Part shown: piece after piece, positions 54,666 to 64,000 of the stretch
How positions within the stretch are numbered: position 1 is the stretch's first letter
Layout: each line of letters begins with the position of its first letter
Assembly: GCF_002811475.1 (NCBI RefSeq)
Contig: NZ_NPDL01000007.1
Span: 1-64,000, forward strand
Source: Leptospira hartskeerlii
GTDB lineage: Bacteria > Spirochaetota > Leptospiria > Leptospirales > Leptospiraceae
Direction: 5' to 3'
Length of the DNA: 64,000 nucleotides
The notes under the pieces: model-generated
Seen by the model: the letters and a program-made list of their open reading frames with translations, nothing else
What the model was told of the DNA's origin: nothing
Database searches by the model: none
Program-made: the position numbers and the translations under genes

Positions 54666-54714
54666 TGAAGGAATAACTTACTTCCGGGCTAGTTAGGAAT
54701 CAAGATAGTTTTCC

Positions 54715-57222
54715 TCATTCCGGACTGAGCTGGAAGCTCATTTTTCTCAATAAACGCAGAGGATAAATTGCGGAAATCCAACCTAAGATCGGTGCAAAAA
54801 TTAGGATAAGGATCGGGGTTTCTGGCAAGAAGGAGAAGGTTAGGGTCCAGCCGAACGCGTTCTTATTCACTACGTAAAGAATGATTGGAGACATGATGAG
54901 AGAGGAAATAATCCCGAAGAACGCTCCGAATCCTGTCAGATAAACCGACTCGGTTTTGAGGATAATTCCAAGCTGGCCCTGAGAAGCTCCCAAATATTTT
55001 AGAAGACCCAAGATCCTACGTTTATCATACAATGTATGGACTAACGAAGAAAGTAGAGAAATGACTGAGATCAAAATTGCAGTCGCCTTGAGAGAATCTA
55101 AAACTCTGAATACTTTATTGATCTCATATAAATAAATTTCTCTCAGTTGCGCCGAATCGAGTAAGATCAAATCTTTATATTCAGCATTAGATTTTAGAAA
55201 ATCCATAATTTTCTTTTTGGAATATTCAATACCCGAGGCATCGGAATATTCCTTTTTTAAGAAAAGTTTAATAGAGTTTATGGTCTTAAATTCGAAGTTT
55301 TTTTCATAAGAACGGATATCCATCATCACCGTTCCTTTTTCCGAGAAGAAATGTTCTTTGATCCCTTTGATATGAAAATTCTTTTTACCGAAAGGAGTTT
55401 GGGAAACCAATACATCTCCCACTTTCAGATTTTTCAAATGGGCCATATTGGAAGAAATTAAAACATCCGTTTCTTCTTTTACTTCATTCTCTATTCTTTC
55501 GGGTTTGTCCTGATATACCGAAAAATCGTAAGCGTGAATGATAAAATTTCCTTTATCCGTTTCAAAAGAAGTATTCACTAAAAATCCGTCCAGATAAGAA
55601 CTTACGCCTAATTCTCTGATCTTTTCCGGAAGATCTTTAGGAACTCCACCATGTATACCTGAATGAAAGAATCGATCATTGATGATCGTAAAATCGGAAG
55701 GATATTCCGAATCCACCCAATCGTTTAGAGATTTTTTATAACTGTCCGTCAGAATGGTGAGGCATAAAACCAAAGACACCGCAAGCATCACGGTTGCTGC
55801 CGTCAAAGTATTCCTTCCTGGATTTTCTTTTAATTCTTCCAAACCTATTCTGAAAAAAGGAAAACTTTTATCACTTCTGTCTAAAATTTTAGAAACAGCC
55901 GAACTGAATAAGGAAAGTAAATAAGGAAAAGCGAATGTGATCCCAATCGTTACACCGCCAACACCAAGTAAACCTGGTAGAGGAAGTTTCCAAGGAGAAG
56001 GAAGATTAGAAATTCCTAAAGAGGCGAAAAATATGATCCCACCATAGATCGCCAGTCTTGAATTCGGGATCTGTCTTTTTTCTTTCTGAGAATCTCTCAG
56101 GATAGAAAGGGGAGGGACCTTTCCTGCTCGGATCGCAGGATATACGGAGGAAATAACTGAACCCAGGATCCCAAGGCCCGCAGCAAGACCTAAGTCAAAA
56201 AGAGAAATAGAACTATAAGTTGATAATAGATTTTTATCTACGAGTCCGGATTCAGGGCGGAAAAAATCCAAATTGGAAAAGAATATACCGAATATGATCC
56301 CTAAAACTGTACCAATACTTCCTAACAGAACTGATTGGCTTAAAAAAAGAAAAATAGAAGATTTTACATCCAATCCTAACGTTCTTAAGATTCCCAATTC
56401 TCTTTCTCTACTTAAATACAAGCCGGTCATAGTATTAGAAACCATAAAGAATGCGATCAGAAGTGAGATGAAAGAAATGATAAGAAGATTTAATTGAAAA
56501 GAACGAAGAGCGTTTGCGGATTTTTCCTGGATCTCTTCTGAAGTTTCAATTTTGACGTTAGCACCTAAGATCTTTTGTAAATTTTCTTTTGTTTGAGAAA
56601 GATCAGGATTCGAAGATTTTAAAAGAAGATAATCTGCTCCGCTTATATCGGAGAATTTTTCTTGTATCAAAGAAATATCTTCTATGATCAAAAAACCACC
56701 TTCCATATCCACCGGGATATAATCTTTAAACTCCCAGTTTTTTCCGTTTAGCAACAGTGTGAATGGAGCACCTCTGAATTTTTCCGCTAATGACTTGGAT
56801 ACATATGTTTTTTCTAATGGACCGGATGTGTCTGAATCTATGTCTTCTTTTAAAGGGATCCCCAGATATTCTTTGGTTAGATCCATTCCCATATAGAGAA
56901 CCCTGAGGTTGTCCGATGAAATCCCTTCTTGTTGGATCCTGGGTCTGACTGCGGAAATATCCCTAAGATCCGGATGGGAATGTATCTCGGAAAGAATTTG
57001 CCAATCCAAACTTTGTCCGGGTCTACTCGGAGAAACTTTTAAATTAAAATCTCCCTTTAAGTATCCCATAGAAAAATCGATAAGTGATCTTTCCGCCTTG
57101 TGTGCATTACTAGTAGTGGAGAGAAATAGACCTACACCCAAGGAAATTCCTAAAAGTGCGAATATGAATCTGGGAAGATGTGTCTTAAAATATTCGTATA
57201 AGAATAAAAAGTATAAATTCAT
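54715..57222 (-). CDS. ABC transporter permease, FtsX/LolC-E family
   Basis: 835 residues with two FtsX-type halves: a first helix, a periplasmic domain (about 45-235) and three helices (about 240-380), then helices near 385-430 and 465-495, a second periplasmic domain and a final three-helix block (about 700-825). The duplicated layout with ten helices fits AttH/LolE-type permeases fused in one chain. It overlaps the ATP-binding gene (ATGA), so the pair forms an exporter that probably extracts or exports lipoproteins or peptides; substrate unknown. Confidence 0.82.
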   Translation of the reverse strand: MNLYFLFLYEYFKTHLPRFIFALLGISLGVGLFLSTTSNAHKAERSLIDFSMGYLKGDFNLKVSPSRPGQSLDWQILSEIHSHPDLRDISAVRPRIQQEGISSDNLRVLYMGMDLTKEYLGIPLKEDIDSDTSGPLEKTYVSKSLAEKFRGAPFTLLLNGKNWEFKDYIPVDMEGGFLIIEDISLIQEKFSDISGADYLLLKSSNPDLSQTKENLQKILGANVKIETSEEIQEKSANALRSFQLNLLIISFISLLIAFFMVSNTMTGLYLSRERELGILRTLGLDVKSSIFLFLSQSVLLGSIGTVLGIIFGIFFSNLDFFRPESGLVDKNLLSTYSSISLFDLGLAAGLGILGSVISSVYPAIRAGKVPPLSILRDSQKEKRQIPNSRLAIYGGIIFFASLGISNLPSPWKLPLPGLLGVGGVTIGITFAFPYLLSLFSSAVSKILDRSDKSFPFFRIGLEELKENPGRNTLTAATVMLAVSLVLCLTILTDSYKKSLNDWVDSEYPSDFTIINDRFFHSGIHGGVPKDLPEKIRELGVSSYLDGFLVNTSFETDKGNFIIHAYDFSVYQDKPERIENEVKEETDVLISSNMAHLKNLKVGDVLVSQTPFGKKNFHIKGIKEHFFSEKGTVMMDIRSYEKNFEFKTINSIKLFLKKEYSDASGIEYSKKKIMDFLKSNAEYKDLILLDSAQLREIYLYEINKVFRVLDSLKATAILISVISLLSSLVHTLYDKRRILGLLKYLGASQGQLGIILKTESVYLTGFGAFFGIISSLIMSPIILYVVNKNAFGWTLTFSFLPETPILILIFAPILGWISAIYPLRLLRKMSFQLSPE

Positions 57223-57926
57223 ACAAGACCCAAGGCAGGATTTTGTTCCGGCAAGATCAATCCGTCCTTCATCTTGAGTCGGATCTTTCCTTTTTCTCCG
57301 ATCTCTCTATCGTGAGTTACAATGAACAAAGAAAATTTTTCCTTCTCTTGCAGCTCTAATAGAAGTTCTAAAATTTTATGAGCGTGGTAAGTATCTAAAT
57401 TCCCTGTAGGCTCATCCGCCAAAACAATGCTCGGGCGTTTTGCGAGTGCTCTTGCGATCGCTACCCTCTGTTGTTCTCCACCGGAAAGTTCGTCCGGTTT
57501 ATGTTTGAATCTATGGGTAAGATCCACTTTCTCCAATGCTTCTTTTGCGATCTCTCTTGCTTTGGATTTTCCCAAGCCTGAGATATAAAGAGGTAAAGCC
57601 ACATTTTCCAATGCGCTTAAATAAGGAAGAAGGTGAAAGAATTGAAAAATGATCCCGGTTTCGTTCCTGCGATATTCTGTAAGTTCTTGTTCCGTAAAGT
57701 TACTTAGATTTTTACCGCCGATCCAAACTTCTCCGGAATCTGCTTGGTCAATCCCAGAGAGAATATTCAAAAATGTGGATTTACCGGAACCGGATGGGCC
57801 CATCAACGTTAAGAAAGTATCGGCAACATCTAGGTTGATCCCTTTTAGGACCGGGACGTTTTGTTTTCCGTTTATATAGGACTTGGTTAAATTTCGGATT
57901 AGGATCTTGTTTGTCGGATTCGACAT
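57219..57926 (-). CDS. ABC transporter ATP-binding protein, LolD/MacB-type
   Basis: 235 residues from the ATG at 57926; an ATG at 57941 is also in frame and neither has ideal spacing. Walker A (GPSGSGKST), the signature [16 protein letters not shown] and Walker B ([12 protein letters not shown]) are present, with the LolD/MacB-typical [19 protein letters not shown] after the Q-loop. It energises the FtsX-type permease whose gene overlaps its stop. A repeat element lies immediately upstream. Confidence 0.88.
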   Translation of the reverse strand: MSNPTNKILIRNLTKSYINGKQNVPVLKGINLDVADTFLTLMGPSGSGKSTFLNILSGIDQADSGEVWIGGKNLSNFTEQELTEYRRNETGIIFQFFHLLPYLSALENVALPLYISGLGKSKAREIAKEALEKVDLTHRFKHKPDELSGGEQQRVAIARALAKRPSIVLADEPTGNLDTYHAHKILELLLELQEKEKFSLFIVTHDREIGEKGKIRLKMKDGLILPEQNPALGLV

Positions 57927-57980
57927 GATCCTATTTTGCATCCTCTAGGAGATCACGCAAGGAAAAGAAGTATGATTTTC

Positions 57981-58094
57981 ACACAGAGCTCACAGAGAAC
58001 ACGGAGATATAATTAGATAATATAATAGTTTTATAGAGTAAAGATAAGTTTGGGAGCAAACAACTCTGCGATCTCGTGTTCTCTGTGCGAAAAA
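57981..58094. repeat. Terminally inverted repeat element with 9-bp periodicity (copy 2)
   Basis: CACAGAG (57982), CACAGAG (57991) and CACGGAG (58000) are spaced exactly 9 bp. The right end has the complement, CTCTGCG (58064), CTCGTG (58073, one base short) and CTCTGTG (58081), followed by CGAAAAAA as in the copy at 20.1 kb. An AT-rich centre separates the arms. It lies between the SpoIID-domain gene and the ABC exporter operon. Confidence 0.65.
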
Positions 58095-58097
58095 ATA

Positions 58098-59219
58098 TTA
58101 ACGGGTAATCCTAGCGAATTCAATCCCTTGGTAATAATGACGAATGATCTCCGCATAAGTAAAATTCTGCTTCGCCATACCAAAACTTCCCCATTGGCTT
58201 AAGCCCACACCGTGACCTGCGCCCATACCCTTGATCAAAAATCCTTCACTTTCTCTTTTGATACCGAAACGAAGAGACTTCACGGAAGTTCCAAGTAAAT
58301 TGCGGAATTCTTTTCCTTTAATTTTAGAAGTGCCTTGTTTACCGATCACTTCCAAAAGATCGACTCTACCGGAAGGAGTTCTAGAAAGCACTTGGACGGA
58401 TTGAATAGAACCGACACCTAAGGAAGAAAGGGTCTGGTCCATTTTGTCTTGGTTTAAAATTTCTTTCCAAACGAAATTGTCGCCGGCCTCATCGAATCTG
58501 GAAGCAACAGATTCTAAATACGGAAGTCTTTTGCCTCCCCAAATTTGGTCCGGAGTTTCAGTTCTTCCTCCGCTATTGGAATGAAAGAACATATGAATCG
58601 GATCATCTTCATAAACTGCAAGAACTCCTTCCGTATCACGAACGGCTTGGGTAGTTCTTGGATTTTCTTTCGCCATACCTGAGTAAGCTTGTGAATTCAC
58701 AGTGGATTCTACGTCGTAAGCGGTATCTTTTTTATTTAATATCTCTCTGATCGCATATGTTCTAGAACAGATCGCTTGCGCTTTTAAAGCTTCGGTTGGC
58801 CAACCTGCAGGAACTTCAGATGGAACGACAGAATATAAATATTCTTCTAGAGGAACTCTGTTAATGAGTAGAACGTTACCATTCTTATCTGGTTGGAGTA
58901 AAATTTCTCCTCTGAACTTTCTTCCTTTATATTCCAAACCGGGATTGTCCGCTACGAAACGGATGGGTGCTTTCAATTTTTTAGCGTCCAAAGAAACCGC
59001 ATCGTAAGCACGTTTGATCAGAAGATCGTTCACATCGTATACGAAAATCACACCGTCTGCTTTGATCATCAGATCGGATTCAGCCTTTCCTAAAAAGACT
59101 CGGATCTTTTCGGAAGTTTTAAGAGCGTTCGGAGAATTCCAAGGACGAATGATGACTGTATTACAGCCCCAGACCGCCAAAATTAAGAATGATAAAATGA
59201 TGATAGAAAGTCGTTTCAT
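58098..59219 (-). CDS. SpoIID/LytB-domain lipoprotein
   Basis: 373 residues from the ATG at 59219; a GTG two codons earlier is in frame. The signal sequence ends VWGC (Cys19). The SpoIID domain (about 115-365) has [39 protein letters not shown] and a C-terminal [20 protein letters not shown], the catalytic-type Glu/His positions of SpoIID lytic transglycosylases. Outside spore formers the domain is found in amidase-enhancer proteins acting on peptidoglycan. Probable role in cell-wall remodelling. Confidence 0.85.
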   Translation of the reverse strand: MKRLSIIILSFLILAVWGCNTVIIRPWNSPNALKTSEKIRVFLGKAESDLMIKADGVIFVYDVNDLLIKRAYDAVSLDAKKLKAPIRFVADNPGLEYKGRKFRGEILLQPDKNGNVLLINRVPLEEYLYSVVPSEVPAGWPTEALKAQAICSRTYAIREILNKKDTAYDVESTVNSQAYSGMAKENPRTTQAVRDTEGVLAVYEDDPIHMFFHSNSGGRTETPDQIWGGKRLPYLESVASRFDEAGDNFVWKEILNQDKMDQTLSSLGVGSIQSVQVLSRTPSGRVDLLEVIGKQGTSKIKGKEFRNLLGTSVKSLRFGIKRESEGFLIKGMGAGHGVGLSQWGSFGMAKQNFTYAEIIRHYYQGIEFARITR

Positions 59220-59279
59220 AGGCACCTGTCGGTTTCGTATACCTTTGGTACTTACTATCGAATGAAAATCGGATTCCCT

Positions 59280-60623
59280 TCAGCGATTTTTAGGGGAGAA
59301 GATGGATACTGCCTCCAAATGAGGAGTCTGAGGGAATGGATCGCAAAGTAGGAACTCCTCCATTTGGTAGGATTCTTCCAGAATGTGGGCGTCCCTCAGT
59401 AGATTTTCAGGATTACAGGAAATATAGATCAGCTGGGAAACAGGGTTAGAATTTAAGAAAGTACATAATTCAGGAGAAAGGCCGCTTCTGGGAGGATCCG
59501 CGATCACTACCGAATCCTTCCAAGGAAGATTTGCAGAGGACATTTTCTCCAGTCCTTTTTTGTGGAATAGATCGAACGCCAGGAATTCTATCTTTTTATC
59601 CGGGAAAATATCTTGTAGGAACTCCTCGCCAGCTGATACGGAAGAAGATACGATATCAATCCCCAAGATCCTAGAGAATTTTTCTCCGAATAGAATGGAA
59701 AAAAAACCGCTCCCGCAGAAAAGATCTGCAAGATTCTCTGCAGGTTTAATTTTAGATCTAATAAATTCTAAAATTTTAATAAACTCTTTTGGATTCGGTT
59801 GGAAGAATCCATCAAAAGGAATTTTGAATTTTTTGCCCCAGACCTCTTCTATTAGATAAACGTTTCCTCGGATCGCAATCGCTTCTCCCGATGCGGAAAT
59901 TTCTCCCTTTTTGCGATTAAAACAGAATACTATGTTCTTGGCGCTTAGTAACTCTTTTGCTTTTTCTGCAACTTGACCCATCAGATCTTCGTTCTTGAAA
60001 TCTTCCGTGAATGTAAGAATACTCATTGAGTCATCGTTAAACACTGATTTGCGAAGAGTCAGATATTTCAGATAACCGGTCTCTTTTTTGCGGTCATATT
60101 CCAATTCAGGAAAACATTCTAAAAGTTTTTGGAAAAGAGGCATTTCAGAATTTGCCCAATCTGTTTGGATGGAACAGTTTCCTATTGGCACAATCCTTCT
60201 GAAATTTCCGGACATTCTTAAACCAACGACCCGTCCTGGAAAAACGGCAAAGTCCATACGATTCCGGTAAGAGTAAGGAGACTCTGCTGGAGATAAGCCT
60301 TTGTTTATCGGATTAAAATTTTCTAATCCTTTTAAGATAGGCCCGGAAGTTAATTTGAATTGGTCAGGATAGGGTAGGTGTTGGCCTGAGCATCCACCAC
60401 ATTCTCCAAAACTTGGGCATCTGGGAGAAGAGGATCTTTGTTCTAAATGAGTAGGATTCCATTTATAGAAGACCTTTCTTTTTCCGAATTTGTATACATC
60501 GTATACGTCTCCAGGAAGAGAATAAGGGATTTCTATTTTTCTTTTTCCTAATGTACCTTCTCCTCTTAGGTTGGGTAGAAGGTTTTCAATTTCTAAAACT
60601 CCGAAAGGTTCCTGGTCAAACAT
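59280..60623 (-). CDS. 23S rRNA (uracil-C5)-methyltransferase, RlmD/TrmA family
   Basis: 447 residues. An N-terminal TRAM-like beta domain (about 1-60) precedes an iron-sulfur cluster site (Cys69, Cys75, Cys78 in CPSFGECGGC and a fourth Cys near IGNCSIQ). The C-terminal methyltransferase has DLFCGSGFFSI (SAM binding, about 299), VIADPPRSGL (about 380) and ISCNPENLLRDA (about 409) with the nucleophilic Cys. The four-Cys cluster is typical of RlmD-type enzymes. It methylates uracil in rRNA; the exact position is not readable. A gene ends 3 bp upstream. Confidence 0.85.
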   Translation of the reverse strand: MFDQEPFGVLEIENLLPNLRGEGTLGKRKIEIPYSLPGDVYDVYKFGKRKVFYKWNPTHLEQRSSSPRCPSFGECGGCSGQHLPYPDQFKLTSGPILKGLENFNPINKGLSPAESPYSYRNRMDFAVFPGRVVGLRMSGNFRRIVPIGNCSIQTDWANSEMPLFQKLLECFPELEYDRKKETGYLKYLTLRKSVFNDDSMSILTFTEDFKNEDLMGQVAEKAKELLSAKNIVFCFNRKKGEISASGEAIAIRGNVYLIEEVWGKKFKIPFDGFFQPNPKEFIKILEFIRSKIKPAENLADLFCGSGFFSILFGEKFSRILGIDIVSSSVSAGEEFLQDIFPDKKIEFLAFDLFHKKGLEKMSSANLPWKDSVVIADPPRSGLSPELCTFLNSNPVSQLIYISCNPENLLRDAHILEESYQMEEFLLCDPFPQTPHLEAVSIFSPKNR

Positions 60624-60626
60624 GGA

Positions 60627-61070
60627 TTAAGGACGAATGTCTATATTCTCCAGGCCTTGGTTGGTAAATATCTCTTCGTATTTGCTGATATAAGGAGCTT
60701 CTTTTTCGATCCTTTCTTCGATTGCCATAGAAGCCACGCCTGTTTCTCCATACTCTTGGAGGAAATCTCTTCTGGCCATTCTGTGGATCAGCTCGTCCCA
60801 GAATAATTCATTATCGTAATCTGAAATGATATCGAATATATCCGTTTGGTCTTCGAATTTGCGTGTAGGGAAATACACATTATCCGCGGCATCATAGTCC
60901 ACGAATTCCTGCTTCCCAAAATCTTTTGCAAAGGAAAGTATGTATTGCTCGAGTTCGGCGTAGGAATTTAATTCCTCGTCACCTTCATTAAAAGCATTGA
61001 TCATCCAACTGGAGATCGCGATGGATTTTAGTAAGGTTTCGTACTGCTCGGGTGTGAACTCAATTTTCAT
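60627..61070 (-). CDS. Acidic conserved hypothetical protein
   Basis: 147 residues from the ATG at 61070, which follows GAGGATTTTTC at good spacing; a longer start at 61094 is less likely. Acidic and helical throughout (EFTPEQYETLLKSIAISSWM, YDAADNVYFPTRKFEDQTDIF), no signal or membrane segment. Not recognised. It lies 3 bp before the methyltransferase and may be co-expressed with it. Its start codon overlaps that of the oppositely oriented neighbour. Confidence 0.6.
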   Translation of the reverse strand: MKIEFTPEQYETLLKSIAISSWMINAFNEGDEELNSYAELEQYILSFAKDFGKQEFVDYDAADNVYFPTRKFEDQTDIFDIISDYDNELFWDELIHRMARRDFLQEYGETGVASMAIEERIEKEAPYISKYEEIFTNQGLENIDIRP

Positions 61071-61608
61071 GAAAAATCCTCGAATTAAGGTCAATTTTAA
61101 CCGGAGAGCCCAAGGAGCTACCAGATTTTTTCAGGACATTGTCCACTTTAGAACCTTCTTATTTAGTATTTTCCTGGTTTCAGGCTTGGTGTCTTGCGCG
61201 AGCACCCAAAGATTCGACCAACTAAGAAAAGTAAAAGAAGATAAGGCATTATTGTATGTGCTTAGACCACAAAGAGAGGCTCAGTCCTTATTTTCCTTCG
61301 CTGTAGAATTATATAAATATCCCGGATCTTTCAAAGAAGGGAATCGTACATTATTCCAAAACTTTGGATTGGATTCGGGAGAATATAAAATCTTGGAATT
61401 GGCTTCCGGATTTTATGCGCTGAAATGTAGAGATTTCGAAAAAGTATTTTTTGCGAAAGAAGGTAAGATCATTTTCTTATCGATCGAACTTTTTAATACT
61501 GGGACCTTCACTTTGCCTGATCTATTCATCCAAGAACCAAAACCCGAAGATGCTCTTAGATATTTATTAGAAGGTAAAAGAATGTATTGGACACCTTCTG
61601 AAAACTAA
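61069..61608 (+). CDS. Putative lipoprotein
   Basis: 179 residues from the ATG at 61069. A 26-residue basic N-terminus precedes a membrane segment ending LVSC (Cys43), so the signal sequence is unusually long; an ATG at 61021 with GGAGATCGCG upstream is the alternative start. The mature part (ALLYVLRPQREAQSLFSFAVELYKYPG ... FYALKCRDFEKVFFAKEG) resembles DUF2846-like lipoproteins. Start codons of this gene and the minus-strand neighbour overlap in the tetramer CATG. It converges on a hydrolase gene with overlapping stops. Confidence 0.6.
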   Translation: MKNPRIKVNFNRRAQGATRFFQDIVHFRTFLFSIFLVSGLVSCASTQRFDQLRKVKEDKALLYVLRPQREAQSLFSFAVELYKYPGSFKEGNRTLFQNFGLDSGEYKILELASGFYALKCRDFEKVFFAKEGKIIFLSIELFNTGTFTLPDLFIQEPKPEDALRYLLEGKRMYWTPSEN

Positions 61609-62480
61609 GGAGTCCAATGAGAGATTATCTCATCCAGAAATTTTAGGAAATTTCTGGCACCTTTGGATCTTCCCATTTCCATCCAGTCCACATGTCCTCC
61701 TCCTTTAACTTCCCAGAAAATTTTAGGATCTTTTGCTTTCTGAAAAAGTTCCATACCATTCGGATAGGAGACGATCTGGTCTTCTGTTCCATGAACTATT
61801 AAAAGTTTTACAGGAGAAATTTGATCCACTACTTCGCCGGGACTTAAATGATCTGAGAAAAAGAATCCAACTAACTGTCCTATCGGAAAGAAAAATACTT
61901 TCTCTGCCACTGTTTTCGCTACGTGAGAATAATACGCAAAAGTTCCATCTCCAACAACCAAGAGTAGTCCTTCTTTGTTTTGCATTTCTCCTACGGCTCT
62001 TATCGCGAGTGCTCCGCCCATACTTTGCCCGTAAACAATCCAAGGAATTCCCAGTTCTTTCGCTCTATTCTGCTGGAATTTTAGGACTTCTTTAGAATCT
62101 TCTAATATAGGTTCCTTCTCCGCTTCTCCTTCCGAATCTCCATAACCTCTATAATCCCAGATCACTAATTCGTAACCATTTTCGACCAGCCAAACAAGGG
62201 TGATATAATGGCTGGACATATTGTCCCCGTTCCCATGGAACTGAAGAATACTCGCCTTAGCTTTCACCTTAGAAGGCTTGAAGATCCAAAGCTTAATATT
62301 TGTACCGTCTTTCATTTGGAGGGAGATTTTTTCTGGCTGGAATCCCATTTTTTCAGGAGGAATATACATTTCTCTTGTTGGATGAAATAGCATGGAAGAG
62401 CAGTTTCCTAACATAAGAAAAAGAAAAATAGAATATAATATATATTTAAAATTGATATACGTAAGAGAAGCTGGCTTCAT
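61605..62480 (-). CDS. Alpha/beta hydrolase lipoprotein
   Basis: 291 residues. The signal sequence ends MLGNC (Cys27). The hydrolase fold has the nucleophile elbow VYGQSMGGA (Ser153), the acid in VHGTEDQIV (Asp234) and His263 in KGGGHVDW. The family includes BEM46/YfhR-type serine hydrolases acting on esters; substrate unknown. Its start lies inside the 3' end of the next gene (35-bp overlap) after AAAGGAATTATA, so the two are translationally linked. Confidence 0.83.
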   Translation of the reverse strand: MKPASLTYINFKYILYSIFLFLMLGNCSSMLFHPTREMYIPPEKMGFQPEKISLQMKDGTNIKLWIFKPSKVKAKASILQFHGNGDNMSSHYITLVWLVENGYELVIWDYRGYGDSEGEAEKEPILEDSKEVLKFQQNRAKELGIPWIVYGQSMGGALAIRAVGEMQNKEGLLLVVGDGTFAYYSHVAKTVAEKVFFFPIGQLVGFFFSDHLSPGEVVDQISPVKLLIVHGTEDQIVSYPNGMELFQKAKDPKIFWEVKGGGHVDWMEMGRSKGARNFLKFLDEIISHWTP

Positions 62481-64000
62481 TATAATTCCTTTGGGCTTTT
62501 GCCTCTAATCTCAATTCGTGATTGGCATGGATCGCATAACGAAATCCTAATTGTGCCTTATAATCGTCCGGGATCCCATAGACTGAAAAAGTATAATAAT
62601 GCAAAGATAGCACCGCTTTAAAAGAATCGAAATTGGCGATCCAATAAGCCGCGATCTGAGGAGCCACAACTGCATTCGTATCATATTTACCGTTATATCT
62701 TACTTTTGCTCCTGCCTGAGCGGAAAATAAAAAACGTTTCGGTCCATCTGAAAATTGGTCCTGAAAACTATAACCGAAAGTGGTTTCTACGTTTGCATTT
62801 GTGACTCTTTCATATTTTTCCGATTTAGAAACATCATCCAATCTATAAAGAGTATAAGATAGATCTTCAGGTCGGAGTAGGGCCTGCCATTCCAATAGTT
62901 TTCTGTCTTCTTTGTTCCCTTTTTTTTCATACACGGAAGAATCCGCTCCAGAATCCACAAAATAAGAAACGGAACGACCCAAAGAATTATAAGGAGTTAG
63001 GGAAAGCATTCGAATTATATGGAACTCTTCCAGATGTAGTTTTTTTGAATCTTGGTAATATCTTGCCTTGAGAGAAAAATAATCCACGGAGGAATTCGGA
63101 ATATAACCCTGGTCCGTATTCAAAAGATCGTGAACCGCCGCCCTATAACCGAAGCCTATAAAATTTCCTAAGTTAGACGTTCCGACTTCGTTATACAATG
63201 CGGAACTGCCGTGGCCCACATGAGGACTTTGTGTAATCGGAGAATATCCGGAATCCTCATAGTCTGTCGGAAGTTTACTTCTGAACAAGAGTAATTGTTT
63301 GTAGGTCTGGTCCCATTCTTTAGGAGAATCACCTTCCGCTTTTTTATAACGAAATGAATCCAAGATAGTATCTGAAAGAAAAGACTTTCTGATCTTAGGA
63401 TCAGGTTCTTTATTTGTCAAAAGAGAGATATTCCCATCCTTCATTACATTTTTATAAAGATCTATTTCATCCTCGTTCATCTTTCTGAGTTTTTGTATAA
63501 TTTTACTATGTAGAGAAGGCCTATATTTGATATCCTTTACAAGACCAGCCTGTTCTATATATTTTTTAACAGTATCTCCAGGGATCACAAACGGAGCTTT
63601 GTTCCTGAGATGAAGACTAGGCCTTGCTACTTCTATCAAAGAAAATAGATGATAAGAACAATTCTCGTCTAGGAAATAATAATCGAACGTAGCGGTACCT
63701 AATTCCCAGAGATGTCTTGTCATTCTTCTGACTTCTTCCTCTTTTAGATCCAGTTCATATTCCCAAAGATCTCTACTTTCCATATCGTTATATTCTGCAA
63801 TTTTAACATAATAAGGAAATAAGGAGAATGTTCCGGGATATCCGCCGAACAAGCCAAATATGGAATACACAATTGCATTCGTAGACTCAGGATCTGCGTT
63901 AGCCGCATAGTTTACGGAATATTCTAAAATTTCTTTTCGATTTGGATCTCCTGAGTCCAATTTTAAAAGAGTATGACCAAAGATAGAAGCAGGAGCATTC
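62446..64000 (-). CDS. DUF4105-domain protein, cut by the window edge
   Basis: At least 518 residues; the frame stays open to 64000, so the N-terminus is missing. The DUF4105 region begins at the window edge (NAPASIFGHTLLKLD) and continues with FGLFGGYPGTFSLFPYYVKI, RDLWEYELDLKEEEVRRM and FLDENCSYHLFSLIEVARP, the Asn-Cys-x-Tyr motif of this family. The last 250 residues look like an outer-membrane beta-barrel ending in a Phe (TYVYQF-type end). Probably an envelope protein; activity unknown. Confidence 0.8.
   Translation of the reverse strand, partial: NAPASIFGHTLLKLDSGDPNRKEILEYSVNYAANADPESTNAIVYSIFGLFGGYPGTFSLFPYYVKIAEYNDMESRDLWEYELDLKEEEVRRMTRHLWELGTATFDYYFLDENCSYHLFSLIEVARPSLHLRNKAPFVIPGDTVKKYIEQAGLVKDIKYRPSLHSKIIQKLRKMNEDEIDLYKNVMKDGNISLLTNKEPDPKIRKSFLSDTILDSFRYKKAEGDSPKEWDQTYKQLLLFRSKLPTDYEDSGYSPITQSPHVGHGSSALYNEVGTSNLGNFIGFGYRAAVHDLLNTDQGYIPNSSVDYFSLKARYYQDSKKLHLEEFHIIRMLSLTPYNSLGRSVSYFVDSGADSSVYEKKGNKEDRKLLEWQALLRPEDLSYTLYRLDDVSKSEKYERVTNANVETTFGYSFQDQFSDGPKRFLFSAQAGAKVRYNGKYDTNAVVAPQIAAYWIANFDSFKAVLSLHYYTFSVYGIPDDYKAQLGFRYAIHANHELRLEAKAQRNYNEASFSYVYQF

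Overview
The window looks like chromosomal DNA from a spirochaete of the genus Leptospira. This is an inference from the gene families: spirochaete-type lipoproteins with loose lipoboxes, a circularly permuted ATP-grasp/alpha-E/transglutaminase locus, a single-chain acyl-CoA carboxylase, DUF445 and DUF4105 proteins, and many conserved proteins of unknown function. Base composition looks moderate (about 40% GC by eye, not computed), which would fit a saprophytic or intermediate species better than L. interrogans. No rRNA, tRNA, CRISPR array, transposase or integrase gene was recognised.

Layout. 1-8.4 kb: a putative lipoprotein, a thioredoxin-reductase-like flavoenzyme divergent from a LysR regulator with a perfect LysR-type box between them, a TauD-like dioxygenase, a one-polypeptide acyl-CoA carboxylase and a small secreted protein. 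8.4-12.4 kb: a sulfate/thiosulfate ABC operon (binding protein, CysT, CysW, CysA, minus strand) with a perfect palindrome upstream. 12.5-22.7 kb: a membrane-bound PP2C phosphatase, a small conserved protein, a large membrane protein, a DUF445 protein, two small lipoproteins, pirin, an HtrA-like protease, a monooxygenase-like protein and a nitronate-monooxygenase-like flavoprotein. 22.7-27.2 kb: a DUF1145-like protein and a minus-strand operon of an MlaC-like protein, an RND/MMPL exporter and a lipoprotein, which suggests lipid trafficking to the outer membrane. 27.2-34.8 kb: a decayed gene with a 34-bp inverted repeat, a TIGR04282-type transferase, a two-gene secreted unit, an AHSA1 protein, a sterol-desaturase-family enzyme, a saccharopine-dehydrogenase-like oxidoreductase and two lipoproteins, one with an HEGGH zincin motif.

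34.85-37.95 kb is accessory DNA. Three AT-rich minus-strand genes (a secreted protein, a possible HEPN/AbiU2-like protein and a SIR2-like protein) are separated by GC-rich elements with integron attC-like core sites, so the block looks like a gene-cassette array carrying candidate defence genes.

38.1-51.1 kb is a co-directional 13-kb block. It holds a split set (ATP-grasp, alpha-E, transglutaminase-DUF2126), then an imelysin-like lipoprotein and a FecA-like TonB-dependent receptor, then a second set with ATP-grasp fused to alpha-E plus a second transglutaminase. The first set is predicted in the literature to make or modify peptides. The inserted receptor and imelysin suggest a link to iron or to uptake of a chelator.

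51.2-64 kb: acyl-CoA desaturase, pyrE, a membrane protein, a protein of unknown function, a LolCDE/MacB-like ABC exporter pair, a SpoIID-domain lipoprotein, a 23S rRNA m5U methyltransferase, two oppositely oriented genes whose start codons overlap, an alpha/beta hydrolase lipoprotein and a DUF4105 protein cut by the window edge.
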